Positions 7,301 to 15,345 are shown, numbered from the stretch's first letter. The stretch: 16,756 bases of DNA from Pirellulales bacterium (GCA_030642635.1 DAOWNK010000034.1:1-16756); one strand, 5' to 3'. Numbers and translations are program-made. The notes: a model not told the origin generated them from the letters alone.

Positions 7301-8602
7301 CTACATACCCTGGCCGAGCATTTTCAGCGCCAGTTCTCGCTTCGGGTCGCCGGCCAGGTAGACGGTTTGCGTCGGGAAGGCGAACTCGATGCCGGCGCGC
7401 TCGAACTCCTCGAATATCCGCAGGTTCAACCGCTGGGCGTTATCCATGTAATCCCAATACGCCGGCGGAGCGTACCAGTAGATCACGAAGATATTCAGGC
7501 TCTCGGCGTTGTAGTTGTTAAAGTACACCCGCGGCGGATACTCGTCGCCGTCGATGATCTGGTGGATCGGCTCGCGTATGCCGTCCTCTTCCAATATGTT
7601 GCGTAGTATCTCAACCGCCTGCTCGACCTTCTCGCGTGACGTATCGTAGGTGATCGTTACGTTCATTGTCCGGCGGATCGACTGTCGGCGGCCGATGTTC
7701 TCGACCGGGTCGTTTACGATGTTCGAGTTTGGGATTGTAACCAGGTGGCCTGTAAGCGTGCGAACCTTGGTCGATCGGAACCCGATCTCCTCGACAATGC
7801 CGTCGTAATCTTTGTATAAAATTCGCTCACCGAGTTGGAACGGCCGGTCGAAGAGAATCGTAATTGAGCCGAATAGATTTTTCAGCGAATCCTGTGCAGC
7901 CAGCGAAACGGCCAACCCGGCAATACCCAGCCCGGCCAGCCAGGCTCCGATATCCTGGTCGAATACCTTTTCGACAACGACCAGTACACCAATCACGACC
8001 AGGAAAATGCGCAATGTCTTTCGAATCAACGGGACGAACTGGTCGTCCAGCGCCGAGGTTGTCTTGGCGGTGAACCGCCGCAGCATCACGTCGATGACCG
8101 ACACCAGGTTGAACATGTACCAGAAGACCGCGATGGTATAAAGGAGTGTCAGGGTCTTTTCGTGGAACGCATACAGGGTGGCTCCCATCCTGATGTCGGC
8201 CAGTCCCACAGCCAGACCAATCGTCAGCAGCGTCAGCGTTGCCGGGCCGATCAGGTCTTCAACTACACATGCACGAACCGACCAATTTTGGGTATGCAAC
8301 CGTGCGGCGACCCGACCCAGCACCACGGCGACAATCCTGCCGGCCACCAGACCAAGGAAGATTGTCGCCAGCAGGAACAGCCAACTGCCATACGAATTGT
8401 CCGCCCAGAGTCCTTCCACGTCGATGTTGTCAATCAATGACGTGGCATCGCTCGTTATGTTTTCATGGGCCTTAGGCGTCGCAGGGGCCTGGGCGCTCTG
8501 GGTGGTTTGCGTAGTCTCCTGGGCCACCGCACCGGTCGAGCCGGCCAAGACACAACACACTATAATTGCGGCGATACATAGATCAAAATATTTTCGCTTC
8601 AT
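7301..8602 (-). CDS. MscS-family mechanosensitive ion channel
   Basis: Such channels open under membrane tension to release solutes during osmotic downshock. From ATG at 8602 the protein has 433 residues. It begins with a likely signal peptide (MKRKYFDLC, a hydrophobic core, then GAVAQ at about 23-27) and a polar Thr/Gln/Ala-rich stretch. Several membrane helices follow at about 73-92, 118-138, 150-172 and 195-212. The pore-lining TM3 block WLAGLGIAGLAVSLAAQDSL (221-240) comes next. The beta domain shows FDRPFQLGER, DGIVEEIGFRSTKVRTL and IPNSNIVNDPVENI, hallmarks of the family. An in-frame ATG at 8611 and a longer extension are open, but the signal peptide starts best at 8602. No clear ribosome site is seen. 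It lies 78 bases upstream of argD, with no obvious functional link. Confidence 0.92.
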   Translation of the reverse strand: MKRKYFDLCIAAIIVCCVLAGSTGAVAQETTQTTQSAQAPATPKAHENITSDATSLIDNIDVEGLWADNSYGSWLFLLATIFLGLVAGRIVAVVLGRVAARLHTQNWSVRACVVEDLIGPATLTLLTIGLAVGLADIRMGATLYAFHEKTLTLLYTIAVFWYMFNLVSVIDVMLRRFTAKTTSALDDQFVPLIRKTLRIFLVVIGVLVVVEKVFDQDIGAWLAGLGIAGLAVSLAAQDSLKNLFGSITILFDRPFQLGERILYKDYDGIVEEIGFRSTKVRTLTGHLVTIPNSNIVNDPVENIGRRQSIRRTMNVTITYDTSREKVEQAVEILRNILEEDGIREPIHQIIDGDEYPPRVYFNNYNAESLNIFVIYWYAPPAYWDYMDNAQRLNLRIFEEFERAGIEFAFPTQTVYLAGDPKRELALKMLGQGM

Positions 8603-8706
8603 AACCGGCATGATACACAATCCGGCGGATTCGGCAAACCCGGGGGTGAACGGTGGTTGCAATCTGCTGCGGTCGAATATAGAATCTCAGTAATATCAAA
8701 TTTTGT

Positions 8707-8783
8707 AATTTAGCCAGTCGTGAATACACGGCTGGTAAAGGTTTTTCACCATGGCCCCGGGTGTGTTCACCCGGGGCTAAATT
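8707..8783. repeat. Two-hairpin REP/BIME-like element, copy 2
   Basis: The design is that of copy 1 at 2453-2517. An outer AATTTAGC/GCTAAATT pair (8707-8714 and 8776-8783) encloses hairpin 1 (8713-8722 with 8727-8736, loop AATA) and hairpin 2 (8754-8763 with 8768-8777, loop TGTT). Relative to copy 1, hairpin 1 has one full C-G to A-T replacement and two changes to G-T pairs, so pairing survives. The spacer between hairpins is 17 bases instead of 7. The element ends ten bases before the pckA ribosome site, so it would fold in the pckA leader if transcription starts upstream. Confidence 0.8.
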
Positions 8784-8804
8784 TAAGGGAAAAGGGAGCT
8801 GTTG

Positions 8805-10382
8805 ATGTTTTCAGAATTTCATCAAGTCGCCAAGGATATCTTCGATAACGCACAAGAAGACGGGCGGCTTATCCACAATCCAGATAATGAGCGACTCAGG
8901 GCGCTTTCGCTCGAAGAACCAGGCGCCGTAACAACCAGGTATAACAACATCGTGGCCAACTCGGAGCCGATGTCCCGCGCAGCGATGTTCACCAGCAACA
9001 ATATCGACACCACATTCGGCGACGAGGAACGACAACTACTTCAACAGGCCAAACAGCAGTCTGCCCGGGAAGAGTTAATCAGCATCGGCGTGACGATCGG
9101 CGACGGCGCCGATGGGGTTACCGCCCGACTGATGCTGCCGAAGCGTTTCGCCCACGTTGCCTTTGCCGGGCTAAAGCTCTTCAAACCGGCGGTGACCGAT
9201 GACCCTACATACCAGGTAATTATGTTCTTCGACGACCAGTTCGAGCCGAACAAGGATAAACCGCTGCCGGAGAAGAGCATCTCGATTCGCAATGCACACT
9301 CGCCGAACGGCAAGCTGGTAAAAATCGCGAGAAACACCAACTACTTCGGCGAGTGGAAGAAGGGCGTGTTCACCGGCGAGGACTACCGGGCGAAGCTCGG
9401 CGGAGACGCCTTGTTCCTACATGCCGGGTGCCGCAAGGACACGTTGGAGACCACACACGGGCCGTACATGACCAGCTTTTCGCTGTTTGTCGCACTCAGC
9501 GCCAACGGCAAGACGAGCACTACCTGCAAGGTGCTTGCCCGCAAGGGATACGAGCGGTCGTGGCTGATCCAGGACGACGGCGGCATATTGCACCGCGACG
9601 GCACGTTCCGCGGGTTCGAGGCGGGCGGGCTGTTCGTGAAAACCGACGGACTGAATCCGGCCGATCAGGTCGAAGCATACTACGGCACGCTGAAACGGGA
9701 AACGTTCCTGGAAAACGTACACGTCGAGGAAGACGGCGCGTTCGACTTCTACAACCTGGAGCTTACCAGCAACGGCCGGGCGGTTATCGAACGACGCGAC
9801 TTCATGCACGCCGGAAATATGATCAACGCCAAACGCGTCGATAACCTGTTCATCATCACCCGTGGCAGCATCATCCCGGCGGTGGCAAAGCTTACACACG
9901 AGCAAGCGGCTGCGTTCATGGTGCTGGGGCAGTCGCTGGAATCCTCCGCCGGCGACCCCACCCAGGCCGGCAAGATCAAAAACGTCTTCTTCTACGACCC
10001 GTTCATCGCCGGCGACCGTGCCGAACATGCCAACTTGTTCTACGACATCCTGAAGACCAACGGCCACATCAACTGTTACCTGCTTAACACCGGTTGGGTC
10101 GGCGAGGGCGAGGCATATCGCGACATCCGCCTGGGCGACACCATGGGCGTGCTCGACTCGTTGCTGCGCGGCGGTCTGGAGAACTGGGTGCTGTCGCAGC
10201 ATACCGGTCTGATGGTCCCACGATCGGTCCGCGCGGTGGATTCCATCCTGATGCACCCGGAAAAACTATATCACCGCTTCGATTTCGAACGACGCCAACA
10301 GGCCCTCGCCCGTCAGCGCGCCGAGTGCCTCGACAAGTTTCCGGGGCTTGACCCGAAGATTACGGCTGTGTTCCAGAAGTGA
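8805..10382 (+). CDS. pckA: Divergent ATP-type phosphoenolpyruvate carboxykinase
   Basis: ATP-PEPCK interconverts oxaloacetate plus ATP with PEP, CO2 and ADP, the entry to gluconeogenesis. This 525-residue protein is a distant member. Residues equivalent to those of E. coli PckA occur in order: Tyr180 with Lys185/Lys186 (same +5/+6 spacing as Tyr207 with Lys212/213), His206, Lys236-Thr237 of the P-loop, Asp257-Asp258 and Arg325. The block LNTGWVGEG near the C-terminus also matches the family NTGWTGG. The P-loop reads ALSANGKTS where the family has GLSGTGKTT, and two short insertions of 7-8 residues flank it. I start at ATG 8805, six bases after GGGAG (8794-8798), rather than the in-frame TTG at 8802. 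Activity is likely since metal and substrate residues are kept, but a changed nucleotide preference or another kinase-like role is possible. Confidence 0.85.
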   Translation: MFSEFHQVAKDIFDNAQEDGRLIHNPDNERLRALSLEEPGAVTTRYNNIVANSEPMSRAAMFTSNNIDTTFGDEERQLLQQAKQQSAREELISIGVTIGDGADGVTARLMLPKRFAHVAFAGLKLFKPAVTDDPTYQVIMFFDDQFEPNKDKPLPEKSISIRNAHSPNGKLVKIARNTNYFGEWKKGVFTGEDYRAKLGGDALFLHAGCRKDTLETTHGPYMTSFSLFVALSANGKTSTTCKVLARKGYERSWLIQDDGGILHRDGTFRGFEAGGLFVKTDGLNPADQVEAYYGTLKRETFLENVHVEEDGAFDFYNLELTSNGRAVIERRDFMHAGNMINAKRVDNLFIITRGSIIPAVAKLTHEQAAAFMVLGQSLESSAGDPTQAGKIKNVFFYDPFIAGDRAEHANLFYDILKTNGHINCYLLNTGWVGEGEAYRDIRLGDTMGVLDSLLRGGLENWVLSQHTGLMVPRSVRAVDSILMHPEKLYHRFDFERRQQALARQRAECLDKFPGLDPKITAVFQK

Positions 10383-10492
10383 GAGAAAAAGGTGTCAGAT
10401 TTTTTCGGATGAGCCATATTATAACCGCGAACCGCTTGCTTTTCAACCTTGGGTAAACAGCATTCTCGTCCCGTCGGCAAAATCTGATTTGC

Positions 10493-11248
10493 TCAGGACC
10501 ACAGCCGACCGCCGTCCACGCGCAACACCGCGCCGGTCACGAAGTTCGCCTCATCGCTGAGTAGATACCGCACGGCTGCCGCCACGTCGTCCGCCTCACC
10601 GGTCCGTCTTATCGGCACCAGCTTCGCCAGCAACTCGCGGCTTGTAGGCGACTCATACATTCCGTCGAGAAATTCGGTGTCGATCGGCCCGGGCGCAACC
10701 ACGTTTACGCGCACCCCCAGCGGCGCCCATTCCAATGCGACGCTCTGCGCATAGACGTGCACTGCCGCTTTGGCCGCGCAGTAGCACGCCCGCTGCGCTA
10801 CCGGCCGCTCGGCTGCAATGGAGCCGATCACCACGATTGACCCGCCGCCTTGATCGATCATTCGCTTGGCTGCTTTCTGGCAGCACAGAATTGCCGCACG
10901 CACATCGACGGCAAACAACTGGTCCAAAGGCGACACATCGACTTCCAGTGCCGGTCCGTGTTGGTGTACGCCCGCGTTGACCACCAGCGTATCGAGCCGG
11001 CCGAGTTCAGCGTCGACCTTTGCGAACAAGGCGTATATCCGGTCCACGTCGCACATGTCGCAGACGATCGGCACGTGGTCTTGGACGTTAAAGTCTTCCA
11101 TCTCTCGGCGCAGCTTTCGCTCACTTTCCTCGTTTTTTGCCGTCAGCGCCAGCCGATATCCTTCCGCGTCGAGCCTGCGTGCAATGCCCAGCCCGATGCC
11201 GCGGCTGGCGCCGGTAATAAGACACGTTTTACGTTTTACTGAACCCAT
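10493..11248 (-). CDS. SDR-family NAD(P)-dependent oxidoreductase
   Basis: This is a classical short-chain dehydrogenase/reductase of 251 residues. It has the cofactor motif TGASRGIG (12-19), an Asp at the end of beta-4 (CDMCDVD, 63-69), NAG (91-93), catalytic Ser143 (IGSIAAERP) and YCAAK (156-160), then PG motif APGPIDTEF. The usual structural Asn of the N-S-Y-K tetrad appears as Asp (FAVDVRAAIL, about 112-121). It resembles FabG and sugar dehydrogenases; the substrate cannot be read from sequence. ATG at 11248 lies inside the last codons of the DapA-family fragment, a 13-base overlap, with AAGGAG eight bases upstream. The pair was probably one operon, possibly a sugar-acid route with an aldolase or dehydratase followed by a dehydrogenase. 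With the upstream gene beheaded, its native promoter may be lost. Confidence 0.9.
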   Translation of the reverse strand: MGSVKRKTCLITGASRGIGLGIARRLDAEGYRLALTAKNEESERKLRREMEDFNVQDHVPIVCDMCDVDRIYALFAKVDAELGRLDTLVVNAGVHQHGPALEVDVSPLDQLFAVDVRAAILCCQKAAKRMIDQGGGSIVVIGSIAAERPVAQRACYCAAKAAVHVYAQSVALEWAPLGVRVNVVAPGPIDTEFLDGMYESPTSRELLAKLVPIRRTGEADDVAAAVRYLLSDEANFVTGAVLRVDGGRLWS

Positions 11249-11715
11249 GGCGTTTCTCCTTTGTTTAAGTACGGCTTAAGTCGTTCAAAGCACTGGCGCA
11301 AGTACGTGAAGAACCCTGTCTCCGGCTGCGAGGACGGGGCTCGCATTACCTTTCGGTCGATTACTCCTCGCCAGGCCAGCATGTGTTTTTCCGAAGCCAC
11401 CCACATGTCAATCGACGGCACGGTGTGCGACATCATCGCAACCATACGGTCGTGTGCGTCCCAAGTTTCGTCGCTGATTTCCTCGGCCGCCAGGCCGTCC
11501 CACAGCTTGCGGTACACCTCGGCCACCGCTATGCCGGGCATCAGTCCGTCGATGCCTCGCTTGCGGCAGTCCGCCAGGCCCAGGCCGCCTTGTCCGATCA
11601 GGCATCGCAGCCGTCCGCCGGATGCGGCGTTGATCTGATCGACCATCGGCCCCGGCGGAATCTGCCGTGTCAGGTTTTCGTACAGAGCAGTTCTACCCCC
11701 TTTTCCGGAGCCCAA
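11236..11715 (-). pseudogene. C-terminal half of a DapA-family (dihydrodipicolinate synthase-like) lyase, 5' end missing
   Basis: DapA-family enzymes are TIM-barrel Schiff-base aldolases or lyases of about 300 residues. Only about 150 family-like residues remain here, from YENLTRQIPPGPMVDQINAA to the C-terminus, including CLIGQGGLGL and the RRG/RKRGIDGLMPGIAVAEVY block typical of the second half of the barrel. The catalytic tyrosine and the Schiff-base lysine, normally just before this point, are absent. The family-like part starts near 11685. The frame runs on to TTG at 11715 and beyond, but that sequence does not look like the family and belongs to the leader of the restriction gene. The fragment cannot be catalytically active on its own. 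It overlaps the SDR gene by 13 bases. Start coordinates are arbitrary because the true 5' end is gone. Confidence 0.75.
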
Positions 11716-11761
11716 CGCAACACGCCACTGCTCCCCTCTTGGTCGTTTCTCTGACTTGGGC

Positions 11762-11789
11762 TTGCCATGCGCACGAGATGTGGCACAAT
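11762..11789 (+). promoter_or_regulatory. Possible promoter of the restriction-modification gene
   Basis: TTGCCA (11762-11767, 5 of 6) and CACAAT (11784-11789, 4 of 6) are 16 bases apart and about 50 bases upstream of the ATG at 11840. The match is modest and no ribosome site is evident before the start codon. It lies in the roughly 150 bases between the truncated DapA-family gene and the restriction gene. Confidence 0.3.
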
Positions 11790-11839
11790 ACTGCCTTTGA
11801 GCATGCCAGTTGAAGAACTAACGGTTTGGGTTATACACC

Positions 11840-14800
11840 ATGGTTGAAGTCAAGACAAAGCGACTCGAATCTTTCGTCGAGTGGGTGGAAGAGCACGTCA
11901 CCGGTGACGAGAAAGGCGAGGCGCAGATATTTCTCGACCGCCTGTTTCAGGCGTTCGGTCAACCAGGGTGCCTGGACGTCGGCGGCACGCCCGAATTCCG
12001 CATTCGCAAGGCCCGCAAGGACGGCGGGGGAACGGCATTTGCCGACTACGTCTGGAAGCCGATTGTGCTGATCGAGATGAAGAAGCGCGGCGAGGATCTC
12101 TCGCGTCACTTCCGCCAGGCATTCGATTATTGGGTGCGGCTGGCACCCCACCGACCCCGTTACGTGCTGTTGTGCAATTTCGACGAGTTTTGGGTCTACG
12201 ACTTCGAGACGCAAATGGACTCGCCCGTCGATCGGTTGCATATCCGGGAACTCCCGCGGCGCTACGGCCCGCTGGCGTTTCTGTCCCCCACGCCGGAGAA
12301 GCCCGTTTTCGGCAACGATCATGAGGAGGTCACGCGCGACGCAGCCGACCGCTTGGCCACCTGCTTCAACAAGCTGGTGACTCGCGGCGTTGATCGCGCA
12401 CTCGCCCAGCGCTTCATCCTGCAATCGCTCGTGGCACTGTTCTCCGAAGACATCGGATTGCTCGAGCAATACCTGTTCACGCGTCTGCTCGACGAATGCG
12501 ACGAACGGCGCAAGAGCTACGACCTCTTGGGGCAACTGTTTGTCGAGATGAACACGCCGGGAAAAACGCCGGGTGGGCGACTCAAGGGCGTCGACTATTT
12601 CAACGGTGGTCTGTTCGCCGAGCCCGCCCGGATCGAATTGTACCCCGACGAGATTGCCCAGTTGCGCAAGGCAGCCGAGGCGAACTGGTCCAACGTCCGC
12701 CCGGAAATCTTCGGCACGCTGTTCGAGCATTCGGTCGATCAGGCTGAACGCCGGGCCTACGGCGCGCACTTCACGCACCCGGTCGACATCATGAAGATCG
12801 TCGGTCCGACGATCGTCGAGCCATGGCGGGAACTGATCGAAAACGCCCGCTCCATGAAGCGATTGTTGGAATTGCGGAAGCGGTTGACGGAGTTTACCGT
12901 CCTCGATCCGGCCTGTGGAAGCGGAAATTTTCTTTATATCGCTTACCGCGAACTCAAACGACTTGAGGCACGCATCTTCGAGCGGATCCATCAACTTTCC
13001 ACGCGCAAAGACAAGCAGCGGCTGATCGGTTTCGTCACGGCCAATCAATTCTACGGCATCGATATCAATCCGCTGGGCATCGAACTGGCCAAAGTGACGA
13101 TGATGATTGCCCGCAAACTGTCCATCGACGAACTGAAGATGGACGAACGGGCCCTGCCGCTGGACAACCTCGACGGCAACTTCATCGGCAGCGACGCGCT
13201 GATTCGGTCGGAGTTGATGGGCTTGGCTGATGAACGAAAGAACTGGCGGCGCCCGCTGCTTCAAGACGGCGAGCCGGTGCCGGTCGATTGGCCAAAGGCC
13301 GACGTGATCATCGGCAATCCGCCGTTCAATGGCGCCAAGAAGCTAAAGCCCGACCTCGGGCCGGACTATGTCAACGCCGTTCGCCGGGCCTATCCCGAGG
13401 TGCCCGGCATGGCTGACTACTGCGTGTTCTGGTTCCGCAAAACGCACGATCACCTGCCGAACTGCACCGTCGCCGATCCGGTGACCGGCCGGGCGGGCCT
13501 GGTCGGCACGCAAAACATCCGCAACAACAAGTCCCGCGTCGGAGGCCTGGACCACATCGCCGCCGGCGGCACGATCATCGAAGCAGTCGACAACCAGCCA
13601 TGGTCCGGCGAAGCAAACGTCCATGTCTCGATTCCCAACTGGGTCAAGCACGAAAAGGTCAATCCGCGCTGGACCAAAGCCGAGAAAGAGCGAGTGCGCA
13701 AACAGTTGTTGATTCCAGAAAAGCAACGGCTGTGGCTTAAGGTCGATCCCGAGCCCGGAAAGAAGAAGATTCGGAAGAAAGGAAGTGGACCGGCGACGAA
13801 GGAGTACGAACTCGTGTACCGCGACGCGAAACACATCAATTCAGCGTTGTCCGATGAAACGGACGTAAGCGGGAAGCTGCCACTTCGCTGCAACAAGAAA
13901 CCGAAAAGATGCTTTCAAGGCAAGATTCCAGGATACGCTGGCTTCATGCTAGATGCCGAGGCAGTTGGCCGTCTCTCTCACGATTCAGCGCACGTCATCA
14001 TTCCCTATTTGATCGGTCGTGAACTGTTGGATGAATTCCAGATCGATCGCTGGGCGATCGATTTCAGGGCCATGGATGTGATCGAAGCGTCCGCTTCCAA
14101 GTCAGCGTTTGATCATTGCCGGACACATGTATTGAAGGATGTACAAGCAGCGTACGAACAGGCGAAGAAACAACAGTCAGATATGGAAAGGGCTCGCAAG
14201 GAGCACTTGGAACGATGGTGGCAGTTCTGGAATCGGCGCGATGAATTGAACCGCGAACTCGACCGGCTTTCCCGTTACATTGGTTGCTCACGCGTAACTC
14301 GACGACCGATCGTTGAGTTCATTTCTTGCGATATTTGCCCCAGCGATCTCGTGCAGGTTTTTGCGTTCGACGACAACTACTCGTTCGGGATCCTACAAAG
14401 TGGCTGTCACTTCGAATGGTTTCGCAAATCGTCGCGACTCAAGGTCGAGACGGACACGCGATACTCTGTTCGTGAGGTCTTCGACACCTTTCCTTGGCCG
14501 CAATCGCCGAGCGTGAAGCAGATCGAGACGGTGGCCGAAGCGGGTTGTGAGGTGCGGCGGGTGCGGGGGGAGGCGTTGGAGAAGATCACCGGCGGGCTGC
14601 GGGCCGTGTATCGCACGCTGGAGCTGCCTGGCAAGAATCCGTTGAAGGACGCCCACGCCGCGCTCGATACCGCCGTACTGGCGGCCTACGGCTTTTCGCC
14701 GAAGAAGGACCTGCTGGCTCAACTCTTGGATTTGAACCTTGCCGTGGCAGGCCGCATTGACGACGGCCGAGAGGTCACCCCGCCCGGGTTTCCGGCGAGT

Positions 14801-14848
14801 TTTCCCGATCCCTCGCGCCTGATCAGCGACGACTGCATCCGGCCGTGA
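11840..14848 (+). CDS. MmeI-like type IIG/IIL restriction endonuclease and DNA adenine methyltransferase
   Basis: This is a single polypeptide that both cuts and methylates DNA, 1002 residues long against 919 for MmeI. The N-terminal nuclease has the PD-(D/E)xK pattern: Asp69, then Glu79-Met-Lys81 in VLIEMKKRG, the same spacing as MmeI. A helical connector with SLVALFSEDIGLLEQ and FGTLFEHSVDQAERRAYGAH leads into the gamma-class N6-adenine methylase. There DPACGSGNF (356-364) binds SAM, YGIDINPLGIELAKV (405-419) follows, and NPPF (493-496) is the catalytic motif. A basic linker (636-655), the likely target-recognition region (about 650-880) and a helical tail ending in SDDCIRP come after. MmeI relatives methylate one strand and cut about 20 bases away; this one's site is unknown. 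No frameshift is seen, so it may be active. ATG at 11840 is the first start matching the family; no ribosome site is obvious. Its stop overlaps the next reading frame by four bases. Confidence 0.93.
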   Translation: MVEVKTKRLESFVEWVEEHVTGDEKGEAQIFLDRLFQAFGQPGCLDVGGTPEFRIRKARKDGGGTAFADYVWKPIVLIEMKKRGEDLSRHFRQAFDYWVRLAPHRPRYVLLCNFDEFWVYDFETQMDSPVDRLHIRELPRRYGPLAFLSPTPEKPVFGNDHEEVTRDAADRLATCFNKLVTRGVDRALAQRFILQSLVALFSEDIGLLEQYLFTRLLDECDERRKSYDLLGQLFVEMNTPGKTPGGRLKGVDYFNGGLFAEPARIELYPDEIAQLRKAAEANWSNVRPEIFGTLFEHSVDQAERRAYGAHFTHPVDIMKIVGPTIVEPWRELIENARSMKRLLELRKRLTEFTVLDPACGSGNFLYIAYRELKRLEARIFERIHQLSTRKDKQRLIGFVTANQFYGIDINPLGIELAKVTMMIARKLSIDELKMDERALPLDNLDGNFIGSDALIRSELMGLADERKNWRRPLLQDGEPVPVDWPKADVIIGNPPFNGAKKLKPDLGPDYVNAVRRAYPEVPGMADYCVFWFRKTHDHLPNCTVADPVTGRAGLVGTQNIRNNKSRVGGLDHIAAGGTIIEAVDNQPWSGEANVHVSIPNWVKHEKVNPRWTKAEKERVRKQLLIPEKQRLWLKVDPEPGKKKIRKKGSGPATKEYELVYRDAKHINSALSDETDVSGKLPLRCNKKPKRCFQGKIPGYAGFMLDAEAVGRLSHDSAHVIIPYLIGRELLDEFQIDRWAIDFRAMDVIEASASKSAFDHCRTHVLKDVQAAYEQAKKQQSDMERARKEHLERWWQFWNRRDELNRELDRLSRYIGCSRVTRRPIVEFISCDICPSDLVQVFAFDDNYSFGILQSGCHFEWFRKSSRLKVETDTRYSVREVFDTFPWPQSPSVKQIETVAEAGCEVRRVRGEALEKITGGLRAVYRTLELPGKNPLKDAHAALDTAVLAAYGFSPKKDLLAQLLDLNLAVAGRIDDGREVTPPGFPASFPDPSRLISDDCIRP

Positions 14849-15222
14849 GACTCAACGACATGTTCGAAATGGCCGGCGTGAGGCTACGCTACATCGACAG
14901 CGACGGGCTGGTCGATTCGGTGGTGCCGGTGTTCATCGAAAGCGGCATCAACGGGATCGGCCCATGGGAAATCCAGGCCGGCACCGATCCGCTCGGCGTG
15001 GCGCGGGCCAACCCCGATCTGTTCCTGGTCGGCGCCGTCAACAAGCTCCAGTTGGCCAAGGATCGTGCGGCCATCGACGCGGAACTCGCCCGGCGTGTCG
15101 CGCCGTTGCTGGAGCGTTCCAGATACCTGCCGTGCGTGGACCACCTTGCGCACGAGGACATCTCGCTGGACAACTACCGCTACTATATGGAGCGGAAGGC
15201 ACGGCTGCTGGAACGCGGCTAA
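14845..15222 (+). pseudogene. C-terminal third of a uroporphyrinogen-decarboxylase-family protein, 5' end missing
   Basis: The 125 residues match the end of URO-D superfamily proteins of the MtaA/catabolic type, normally 350-380 residues. Visible blocks are RYIDSDGLVDSVVPVFIESG (15-34), the GPWEIQAGTDP turn, DLFLVGAVNKLQLAKDRAAI, and the CVDHLAHEDISLDNYRYYME ending. The N-terminal two thirds, with the substrate-binding and metal-binding residues, are absent. The frame begins at GTG 14845, which overlaps the TGA of the restriction gene (GTGA), and family similarity begins within a few codons of that point. The fragment could still be translated by coupling to the restriction gene, but a working enzyme is unlikely. 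These decarboxylase or methyltransferase relatives are common in catabolic clusters, which fits the DapA-like and SDR genes on the other side. Confidence 0.75.
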
Positions 15223-15330
15223 CCCGGCAAATACCCAAAAAACACATCAAGAACGACCATTTTGCGCATAGACACGGTGTAGTGCAGAATTAGAATGAAT
15301 AGTAGGTGGTGCAACTTACCGCAAGGTAGA

Positions 15331-15337
15331 AAAGGAG
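15331..15337 (+). promoter_or_regulatory. Ribosome binding site that fixes the GTG start of the DUF1559 gene
   Basis: AAAGGAG is eight bases upstream of GTG at 15346. It places the start 17 codons inside the longest open frame and leaves exactly the short basic leader expected for a pseudopilin-type signal. A small hairpin (TACC-GCAA-GGTA) lies just before it at about 15317-15328. Confidence 0.75.
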
Positions 15338-15345
15338 CAATCATC

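Noticed and set aside
9417..10256. Minus-strand open frame of 279 codons
   Set aside because: Antisense to pckA, whose active-site residues are in order; no independent evidence of coding.
10395..10487. TCAGATTTT (10395-10403) and AAAATCTGA (10479-10487) as a terminator between the convergent pckA and SDR genes
   Set aside because: Only nine AT-rich pairs around a 75-base loop. The 110-base gap otherwise shows no GC-rich hairpin with a T run, so I do not call a terminator.
11831..13264. Minus-strand open frame of 477 codons
   Set aside because: It is antisense to the N-terminal half of the restriction gene, whose nuclease and methylase motifs are clear. The antisense product has low-complexity composition without recognisable domains.
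14845..15222. A dedicated small accessory subunit of the restriction system
   Set aside because: The four-base overlap suggests this at first, but the residues match the C-terminal third of URO-D-family proteins, so a truncated neighbour explains it better.
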